A program made the translations under genes and the position numbers. DNA of 6,580 nt, from positions 1-6,580 of the forward strand of contig JADGQP010000057.1 of the NCBI GenBank assembly GCA_017881705.1, read 5' to 3'. The DNA is from Christensenellaceae bacterium. Lineage in GTDB: Bacteria; Bacillota; Clostridia; Christensenellales; Aristaeellaceae. The notes beneath the pieces are model-generated. The model had not been told where the DNA came from. It saw only the letters and a program-made list of their open reading frames with translations, and did no database searches. Numbering within the stretch: the stretch's first letter is position 1; the number at the start of each line of letters is the position of its first letter. This document shows positions 1-4,625 of this stretch, in pieces.

Positions 1-272
1 AGGCGAAAATGTTCGAGCTGATCGGCCTGACCCCCGAGGAGGCCAATGAGAAGTTTGGCTTCCTGCTGGAAGCGTTCCAGTACGGCACGCCGCCGCACGG
101 CGGGTTCGCCTTCGGCATCGACCGTATGGTGATGATCCTAAGCGGAGCGGACAGCCTGCGCGATGTGCTGGCGTTCCCCAAGATTCAAAACGGTGTGTGC
201 CTGATGATGGATACGCCCGCGACCGTGCAAAAACAGCAGTTGGACATGCTGAAGATCCGCGTGATCGAGTAA
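1..272 (+). CDS. aspS: Aspartyl-tRNA synthetase, C-terminal fragment (5' end outside window)
   Basis: This is the last part of a class II aminoacyl-tRNA synthetase that charges tRNA-Asp in the cytoplasm. The frame is open from base 3 and ends at TAA 270-272, giving about 89 residues. The segment FGFLLEAFQYGTPPHGG followed by GFAFGIDRMVMIL is class II motif 3 (the G-x-D-R arginine contacts ATP), and the run DVLAFPKIQNGVCLMMDTP is typical of the C-terminus of bacterial-type AspRS. The closing LKIRVIE also fits a complete family C-terminus, so the gene is not truncated at its 3' end. Whether the enzyme charges only tRNA-Asp or also tRNA-Asn cannot be judged from this fragment. No hairpin with a T-tract follows the stop, so transcripts may read on into the next gene. 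Confidence 0.95.
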   Translation, partial: AKMFELIGLTPEEANEKFGFLLEAFQYGTPPHGGFAFGIDRMVMILSGADSLRDVLAFPKIQNGVCLMMDTPATVQKQQLDMLKIRVIE

Positions 273-293
273 CCGTTTTTCGCGCAACCATAT

Positions 294-307
294 TTTACGA
301 GCGTAAA
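294..307. repeat. Short perfect palindrome just upstream of the promoter -35 box
   Basis: TTTACG (294-299) and CGTAAA (302-307) are perfect inverted repeats separated by two bases, ending one base before the -35 hexamer. There is no T-tract, so it is not an intrinsic terminator. Its position would suit a binding site for a dimeric regulator, but a 6-bp palindrome can arise by chance and no known operator is recognised. Confidence 0.3.
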
Positions 308-308
308 G

Positions 309-337
309 TTGTCAATCGCCGGAAAATCTGTTATACT
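309..337 (+). promoter_or_regulatory. SigA-type promoter with extended -10
   Basis: The -35 box TTGTCA (309-314) and the -10 box TATACT (332-337) are separated by exactly 17 bases. A TG one base upstream of the -10 (329-330) makes an extended -10. Each hexamer differs from consensus at one position. Transcription would begin near 342-344, leaving a leader of about 30 bases before the GTG start at 375. It is the only convincing promoter I see in the window and probably serves the Asp23-family gene and the genes downstream. This is a sequence match only. Confidence 0.8.
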
Positions 338-360
338 ACGCACAGGAAATGATGTGCCAC

Positions 361-368
361 AGGAGGTG
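361..368 (+). promoter_or_regulatory. Ribosome binding site that serves two overlapping starts
   Basis: AGGAGGTG is a near-perfect Shine-Dalgarno sequence. From AGGAGG (361-366) the GTG at 375 is 8 bases away, the better spacing, and opens the 226-codon Asp23-family frame. An ATG at 371 is only 4 bases away and opens a different frame of 17 codons that stops at 422-424. The family match begins soon after the GTG, so GTG is taken as the real start. Confidence 0.75.
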
Positions 369-374
369 TAATGC

Positions 375-1055
375 GTGGCTGCGAAAAAGGACAATCTGCC
401 TTTGAGCTTGCGCAGGGACGATGATCCCACCGGAACCATCACCTATGCCAACGAGGTTATAGCAATCATTGCTGGCGTTGCCGCCAACGAGGTAGAAGGC
501 ATCGCGGGTATGTGCACCAGCGGCGGCATTACGGATGTGTTTGGAAGAAACCGCAACATTACCAGGGGCGTTAAGGTGGAGATCGGCTCGGAAGAGGCTT
601 CGGTGGATCTGTATGTGGTCGTGGAATACGGCACGCCCATCCAGACGGCCGCCCAAAACGTACAGGAAAACGTTCGCAAAGCCATCGAAACCATGACGGG
701 TCTGCATGTGGTGCGCTTGGACGTACACGTACAGGGCGTCAGCTTTGAAAAAGAAAAACAGGAAGCCCAGGCGAGCCTGCAAAGTGTTGAGCTGGAGAAA
801 GTAACCGATGGCGGCGAAACACAGTCGGCGCAGGAACAGGGCAAAGGTAAAAAGAACGAGAAACCTTCGCAGAAACCGGAACAACCCGCGCCGGAAGCTG
901 AACCGACCGTAGTGGAAACGGTGCAGCCTGAGGTGCCCGACGCGCCGGAAGCCGCAGCGGAACCGCAGACGGCCGAACCCGCCGGGGACGCGGAACCGAA
1001 AGCGGAACTTGCCCAAGACGCGGAACCGAAAGCCGAACCCGATGTGCAGGCGTAA
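375..1055 (+). CDS. Asp23/Gls24 (DUF322) family envelope stress protein with long acidic tail
   Basis: This is a soluble cytoplasmic protein of the alkaline-shock Asp23/Gls24 family; in Staphylococcus aureus Asp23 is abundant and is held at the membrane by AmaP. The 226-residue product has the family domain at about residues 20-122: YANEVIAIIAGVAANEVEGIAGM near the start, then VDLYVVVEYGTPI, then VRKAIETMTGLHVVRLDVHVQGV. There is no signal peptide or membrane segment. Many clostridial members stop soon after this domain. Here a tail of about 100 residues follows, with a lysine-rich stretch (157-167) and then a Pro/Ala/Glu-rich acidic region (169-226) containing two copies of DAEPKAE at 205-211 and 215-221. 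The tail is probably disordered. The GTG start is supported by AGGAGG eight bases upstream. Next come a terminator-like hairpin and then amaP, so the two products probably form a membrane-associated complex (inferred from family knowledge). Exact function is unknown. Confidence 0.9.
   Translation: MAAKKDNLPLSLRRDDDPTGTITYANEVIAIIAGVAANEVEGIAGMCTSGGITDVFGRNRNITRGVKVEIGSEEASVDLYVVVEYGTPIQTAAQNVQENVRKAIETMTGLHVVRLDVHVQGVSFEKEKQEAQASLQSVELEKVTDGGETQSAQEQGKGKKNEKPSQKPEQPAPEAEPTVVETVQPEVPDAPEAAAEPQTAEPAGDAEPKAELAQDAEPKAEPDVQA
987..1033 (+). repeat. Imperfect tandem repeat, 30-bp period, inside the Asp23-family tail
   Basis: A 17-base identical segment (987-1003 and 1017-1033) recurs at a 30-base period and encodes two DAEPKAE units. 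It is in frame, so gain or loss of one unit would change tail length by ten residues without breaking the gene. It is probably a duplication within a low-complexity tail. Confidence 0.8.
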
Positions 1056-1059
1056 TGTT

Positions 1060-1100
1060 ACCCCGAAAGACCGTACTGGGGTCTTTTGGGGTTTGCTTTG
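1060..1100 (+). terminator. Intrinsic terminator/attenuator hairpin between the Asp23-family gene and amaP
   Basis: Bases 1061-1072 (CCCCGAAAGACC) pair with 1080-1091 (GGTCTTTTGGGG) to give a 12-bp stem with one G-U pair and a 7-base loop; A1060-T1092 can extend it. A broken T-rich run, TTTGCTTTGTT, follows. It begins five bases after the Asp23-family stop, as expected of a terminator. Because no promoter is evident before amaP at 1131, partial read-through is likely, giving less amaP than asp23 mRNA. The interrupted T-tract argues for a leaky terminator. Confidence 0.75.
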
Positions 1101-1130
1101 TTCCATGTGTGACGGCTGGGAGGAAATGAT

Positions 1131-2009
1131 ATGAAACTGAAACTGATGGATCGCATTGTGGCGTTTTTTTTAGGGCTGATTGTATTTGCTTTCGGCCTGG
1201 GGGTACTGGCTTTCAGCGCGAACCTATGGCTGACATCCTATAATGCCATGTACGCGTTGTGGCAGCATCTGGTGGTGGGAGCGATAGGAATCCTTCTGTG
1301 CGCGCTGGGACTGCACGGAATGGCGATGGCGTTCCGCTCCGGACGGGAAAAAGGTTTTATCGCCCAGCACACGGAGTATGGCGATTTAAGCATCTCCATG
1401 AGCGCCATTGAGAACATGGTTAAAAAGTGCGTAGATTCGCACAGCGAGCTGAAGGTCGGCTCAACGCGCATTCGCCACGCGCGGGACAGCATCATCGTAA
1501 GCATCCGCATATCGCTGGCAAACGGCGTGAACATCCCGCTTGCCGTAAGCGCCCTGCAAAGGCAGATTAAGCAATACATCACATCCTGTTCCGGTGTGGA
1601 TGTGAAGGAAGTACGGGTTATGGTGGAAACCAACAACAGCCTTGTTTCCGCCCCTTGCCCCCTGCCTGCGGATACGATGATCGCAGACGCGGACGCGGCA
1701 AGCAAAGCCGGCGACGTTGTGAACAGCCTTCACGAAACCGCGCAAAACGCGATGCCCAAGGAAATGCCGCCGAAACCGCCCGCGTATAAGAAACCCTTTC
1801 ACCAAAGACTTTTCAGGCGCGAAGAAAAACCGCAGATCGTACCTCAACCGCCCGTGAGCGAAGCGACGACCGACCCCTCCGAAAACGCTGCGGAAACCAA
1901 GTATGACGCGGCACAAACCAAACCTTACGCGGAAACGGAACCGTCCGCCCAAGCGCAGCCGGAAACACGAAACGCTGGGGAAGGCGCGGATCATCCAAAC
2001 GAAGCGTAA
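1131..2009 (+). CDS. amaP: AmaP, alkaline shock response membrane anchor protein
   Basis: AmaP-type proteins anchor Asp23 at the cytoplasmic membrane. The 292-residue product starts with two hydrophobic helices, about residues 9-30 and 46-68, joined by a short loop with N31, W33, Y37 and W44. A cytoplasmic domain at about 84-166 follows (GDLSISMSAIENMVKK to VDVKEVRVMVE), which resembles the Asp23/DUF322 fold and may be how the two proteins associate (inference). Residues beyond about 170 form a tail not needed in shorter family members: a basic patch (KKPFHQRLFRR, 220-230) and then a Pro/Glu/Thr/Ala-rich acidic end. GGGAGGA (1118-1124) lies six bases before the ATG. The gene sits between the Asp23-family gene and the DUF2273 gene, the usual setting for amaP. 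A run of eight T (1164-1171) in the first helix is a possible slippage site. Family assignment is good, though the tail is not conserved enough to assign a role. Confidence 0.85.
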   Translation: MKLKLMDRIVAFFLGLIVFAFGLGVLAFSANLWLTSYNAMYALWQHLVVGAIGILLCALGLHGMAMAFRSGREKGFIAQHTEYGDLSISMSAIENMVKKCVDSHSELKVGSTRIRHARDSIIVSIRISLANGVNIPLAVSALQRQIKQYITSCSGVDVKEVRVMVETNNSLVSAPCPLPADTMIADADAASKAGDVVNSLHETAQNAMPKEMPPKPPAYKKPFHQRLFRREEKPQIVPQPPVSEATTDPSENAAETKYDAAQTKPYAETEPSAQAQPETRNAGEGADHPNEA

Positions 2010-2035
2010 TCATACGGGCAAGGAGAAGATACGAT

Positions 2036-2263
2036 ATGGATAGCCAGAACGACTGCTGGTTTAAAATCGGTTCGGTAAAATGCGGGCTGCTCTTGGGTAT
2101 TGCCGGCGCGGCCATCGCATTCATGCTGATTTTCCTTGGTTTTTTCAAAACCTTGCTGGTGGCGGCGCTGTTTATGCTGGGCTATTGGCTGGGATCGCGC
2201 ACGGATAAAACGGTTCTTGTTAAAAAAACGATCAACCACCTTTTTCCGCCCAAGGGCGAGTAA
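2036..2263 (+). CDS. DUF2273 family small integral membrane protein
   Basis: This 75-residue protein belongs to the small membrane protein family (DUF2273) that is regularly encoded next to amaP and asp23 in Bacillota; its biochemical role is not known. Two hydrophobic stretches, about residues 16-35 and 39-53, flank a short FFK turn, so it could form a tight membrane hairpin. The pattern FLGFFKTLLVAALFMLGYWLG matches the family's conserved centre. The C-terminus (RTDKTVLVKKTINHLFPPKGE) is basic and probably cytoplasmic. AGGAGA (2021-2026) precedes the ATG by nine bases, and the gene starts 26 bases after amaP, so it is probably co-transcribed and may join the Asp23-AmaP membrane complex (inference from gene order). 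Confidence 0.85.
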   Translation: MDSQNDCWFKIGSVKCGLLLGIAGAAIAFMLIFLGFFKTLLVAALFMLGYWLGSRTDKTVLVKKTINHLFPPKGE

Positions 2264-2264
2264 C

Positions 2265-2294
2265 AGCCGGTCGGGGGCGATACCGCTTCCGGCT
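2265..2294 (+). other. Possible hairpin in the gap before nusB
   Basis: AGCCGG (2265-2270) can pair with CCGGCT (2289-2294). Inside, GCG (2277-2279) can pair with CGC (2284-2286) around an ATAC loop, leaving 2271-2274 as a bulge. No T-tract follows, so it is not an intrinsic terminator. It could stabilise an mRNA end or mark a processing site, but it may be a chance structure in GC-rich DNA. Confidence 0.3.
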
Positions 2295-2321
2295 AAGGAT
2301 ACGCGAAACGGAGTGTAATGA

Positions 2322-2759
2322 ATGGCTCGATCTGTGGCCCGACAGGCCGCGATGCAACTGCTATACGAGCAAACCATCGGTGGGGATGCCGATGACCAAA
2401 CCCTTACCATGGCGTATGAGCAACTGGTTCAATGCGGCGCGTGCAACGACGCGCAGCCTTCCGGGGATGATCGTGCCTATATTGTCGACGTGCTGGCCGG
2501 AGTAAAAGCTCACCTGGCGGAGTTGGATGAGTTGATTGCCGCCCACAGCAGCGGGGATTGGGCACTGGACAGGGTAGCGCGCGTGGATATGAGCATTTTA
2601 CGGCTTTCGGCATATGAGCTGTGCTACCGCGGGGACGTGCCTGCCAATGTTTCCGTAAGCGAGGCGATGGAGCTGGCCGACCGTTTCAGCGAGCCTAAAA
2701 GCGGCCGCTATATCAACGGTGTGCTAGGCGCGATTGCGCGCGAAAAACGGAAGGAATGA
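2322..2759 (+). CDS. nusB: Transcription antitermination factor NusB
   Basis: NusB binds the boxA RNA element with NusE (ribosomal protein S10) and supports antitermination on rRNA operons. The 145-residue length is normal for the all-helical family. Visible hallmarks are the N-terminal ARSVARQAAMQLLYEQ, which carries the arginine-rich RNA-binding helix; DWALDRVARVDMSILRLSAYEL (79-100); the VPANVSVSEAMELADRFS segment; and the closing SGRYINGVLGAI (127-138). Its ribosome binding site is weak: GGAG at 2310-2313, eight bases before the ATG. An ATG four bases earlier (2318) opens a different frame of 25 codons and stops at 2395. The next gene starts six bases after the TGA, with its ribosome binding site inside the nusB end, so translational coupling is likely. 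nusB next to the asp23-amaP genes on one side and the xse/isp genes on the other is a familiar clostridial arrangement. Confidence 0.95.
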   Translation: MARSVARQAAMQLLYEQTIGGDADDQTLTMAYEQLVQCGACNDAQPSGDDRAYIVDVLAGVKAHLAELDELIAAHSSGDWALDRVARVDMSILRLSAYELCYRGDVPANVSVSEAMELADRFSEPKSGRYINGVLGAIAREKRKE

Positions 2760-2765
2760 CCGCCA

Positions 2766-3731
2766 ATGGAGGTAGCGATCGGTTTTGATACCAGTTGCTA
2801 TACCACGTCGATCTCGGCGGTAGACGCACAGGGGCGAGTGGTTGCCTTTCAGCGTATGCTTCTACCGGTTCCAAGCGGGCAACGCGGCCTTCGCCAGAGC
2901 GAGGCCGTTTTTGCACATGTTCGGCAGATGCCGGAACTGGCACAGAAGCTGCGCGATAGCCTTGCGGGTGCCACGGTGCGCGCCGTTGCCGCCTCCAATG
3001 CGCCCAGAGCGGAAATTGGCAGCTATATGCCGGTTTTCACGGTTGGCGTGGGGCACGCGCGCACGCTTGCAAGCATCCTGGATGTACCCTGCTACTTTTT
3101 TTCCCACCAACAGGGTCATATCGCGGCGGGGATGCTGGAAACGCAGCCGATGGCAGAACGCTTTATCGCATTGCACCTGAGCGGCGGCACGACGGAACTG
3201 TTGCTTTGGCAGAATGGGGAAATTACGACGCTTGGGGGTTCGCTGGATCTGCATGCAGGCCAGATGATCGACCGTGCGGGAGTCGCCATGGGTCTTTCCT
3301 TTCCGGCGGGCCCGGAATTGGAAAAGCTGGCCGCAAGCTGGCCGGGGCCTGCGCAGGCACTGTTGCCCTTGAGCATGGAACATGGCGGCTTGGCATGCCA
3401 CCTTTCCGGGGTGGAAACCCAATGCCAGCGCTGGATTGCAAACGGAACCTACCCTAACGCGATGATTGCGGCTGAGATTTTCGATTTTCTGGCGCGTACC
3501 GTCGCGCACATGGTTCGGGCGGGATGCGAAACCGCCGCGGCTGGGCAGGCGCTGGTTGTAGGGGGCGTGGCATCTTCGGCGCTGCTGCGCAGGCTGACGG
3601 AGCAGAGGCTGGCAAAAATGGAGGATGGGATAGACCTTCGCTTTGGCAAGCCAGAATACAGCGGGGACAACGCGGCCGGCGTGGCGTGGCTGGGTATGCA
3701 GAGTTACCTGCAGGCAAAACACGGCGATTGA
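2766..3731 (+). CDS. Divergent Kae1/TsaD (peptidase M22) family protein
   Basis: This is an ASKHA-fold protein related to TsaD/Kae1, the enzyme that transfers the threonylcarbamoyl group to A37 of tRNAs. At 321 residues it is slightly shorter than usual TsaD (about 335-345). The N-terminal IGFDTSCYTTS replaces the usual GIETSCDET. The metal-binding H-x3-H is kept at H114 and H118 (SHQQGH), as is the late aspartate D301 in SGDNAAG. SGGTT (139-143) replaces the usual SGGHT. The DDAxGEAxDK stretch has become DLHAGQMIDR (161-170), and VVGGVASSALLRR (about 264-276) matches the C-terminal GGVA-x-N-x-x-LR motif, with S for N. The metal site and fold are thus conserved while several substrate-side positions differ, which suggests a paralogue rather than the main TsaD; the old label O-sialoglycoprotein endopeptidase is probably wrong. 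GGAAGGA (2749-2755) lies ten bases before the ATG. It sits between nusB and folD, where clostridia often carry such a protein. Function is unknown. Confidence 0.85.
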   Translation: MEVAIGFDTSCYTTSISAVDAQGRVVAFQRMLLPVPSGQRGLRQSEAVFAHVRQMPELAQKLRDSLAGATVRAVAASNAPRAEIGSYMPVFTVGVGHARTLASILDVPCYFFSHQQGHIAAGMLETQPMAERFIALHLSGGTTELLLWQNGEITTLGGSLDLHAGQMIDRAGVAMGLSFPAGPELEKLAASWPGPAQALLPLSMEHGGLACHLSGVETQCQRWIANGTYPNAMIAAEIFDFLARTVAHMVRAGCETAAAGQALVVGGVASSALLRRLTEQRLAKMEDGIDLRFGKPEYSGDNAAGVAWLGMQSYLQAKHGD

Positions 3732-3773
3732 AAGTTTTTCGTTGCGGCGACATGCGCCGAGAAGGAGGAAACT

Positions 3774-4625
3774 GTGGCAGCACAGCTTTTAGATGGCAAA
3801 GCGCTCTCGCAGCAAGTGGAAATGGAACTGAAAGTGCGTGTGGACGCGCTGCTTAAGCAAGGTCAAGTGCCTGGCCTTTGCGTGATCCTCGTGGGGGAGG
3901 ATCCCGCCAGCCAGCTTTACGTGGGCAACAAAGAAAAAGCGTGTAATCGGCTGGGTATCAACAGCCGAACCATACGGATGCCGGCGGACAGCACCCAGGA
4001 ACAGCTGGATGAGGAAATCAAAAAAGTGAACGCCGACCCGTCGATTCATGGTCTGCTGGTACAGTTCCCCTTGCCCGCGCACTTGAACGCCTCGCGCGCA
4101 CAGACGTTGATTCTTCCCGAGAAGGATGCGGACGGGCTGCATGACATAAACACGGGCAAAATGATGCGCGGTGAAACGGCGCCCATAGCCTGTACGCCAA
4201 AAGGCGCGCTGTATATGCTCAAATCGGCGAACATCCCTATAGAGGGAAAGCACGCCGTGGTTGTCGGGCGAAGCAGTATCGTAGGTCGGCCGATGGCGAT
4301 GCTTTTGCTAAGGGAAAACGCAACCGTTACCATTTGCCACAGCCGCACGCGTAACCTGGGGGATTACACCCGCCAAGCGGATATTCTGGTGGCGGCCATT
4401 GGCAAACCGGGTTTTATCACGGCGGATATGGTCAAGGAAGGCGCCACGGTGATCGATGTGGGTATGAACCGTGTGGACGGTAAATTCTGCGGTGACGTGG
4501 ATTTTGACGCCGTTAAAGAAAAGGCAGCGTACATCACTCCCGTGCCGGGCGGTGTAGGGCGCATGACCGTGGCGATGCTGATGAGCAATACCGTCGAGGC
4601 GGCGGAGAAAGCGTTTGCCGGGTGA
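3774..4625 (+). CDS. folD: Bifunctional methylenetetrahydrofolate dehydrogenase/cyclohydrolase FolD
   Basis: FolD interconverts 5,10-methylene-, methenyl- and 10-formyl-tetrahydrofolate, supplying one-carbon units for purines and initiator formyl-Met-tRNA. The 283-residue length is normal. The N-terminal catalytic half has SQLYVGNKEKAC with Y49 and catalytic K53, GLLVQFPLP (93-101) and DADGLHDIN (118-126) with D120. The Rossmann half has VVGRSSIVGRPMAMLL (163-178), which binds NADP(H), and ends with TPVPGGVGRMTVAML. In that motif R263 replaces the proline usual in GGVGPMT, a mild oddity. The GTG start is set by AGGAGG (3763-3768), five bases upstream; the protein then begins MAAQLLDGKAL as in homologues. 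A small 5-bp hairpin (3745-3759) lies just before this site and is probably incidental. The stop codon overlaps the next gene's GTG by four bases. FolD near xseAB is a common pairing in bacteria. Confidence 0.96.
   Translation: MAAQLLDGKALSQQVEMELKVRVDALLKQGQVPGLCVILVGEDPASQLYVGNKEKACNRLGINSRTIRMPADSTQEQLDEEIKKVNADPSIHGLLVQFPLPAHLNASRAQTLILPEKDADGLHDINTGKMMRGETAPIACTPKGALYMLKSANIPIEGKHAVVVGRSSIVGRPMAMLLLRENATVTICHSRTRNLGDYTRQADILVAAIGKPGFITADMVKEGATVIDVGMNRVDGKFCGDVDFDAVKEKAAYITPVPGGVGRMTVAMLMSNTVEAAEKAFAG

Noticed and set aside
273..308. Intrinsic terminator after aspS
   Set aside because: The only inverted repeat (294-307) has a two-base loop and no T-tract after it; the T-run at 275-280 has no stem in front of it.
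336..1106. A 256-codon open frame on the minus strand across the Asp23-family gene, rich in Arg and Phe
   Set aside because: Its composition simply mirrors the Glu/Pro/Ala codons of the tail on the + strand; it has no recognisable domain, and the + strand gene has a clear family match, promoter and ribosome binding site.
2221..2230. Run of seven A in the DUF2273 gene as a programmed frameshift site
   Set aside because: The phase reads AAA AAA ACG, so the slippery heptamer A AAA AAG/C is not in the zero frame; it is probably just Lys-Lys codons.
3096..3102. Run of seven T in the Kae1/TsaD-like gene as a slippage site
   Set aside because: The zero-frame codons are TTT TTT TCC, not a canonical -1 heptamer phase, and the protein continues intact with the conserved H-x3-H right after it.
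2862..3722. A 286-codon open frame on the minus strand across the Kae1/TsaD-like gene
   Set aside because: A shadow frame in GC-rich coding DNA, with no known motif and opposite to a well-supported gene.
3745..3759. CGGCG/CGCCG hairpin before folD as a terminator or riboswitch
   Set aside because: Only five base pairs, no T-tract after it and too little sequence for a riboswitch; the T-run lies before it rather than after.
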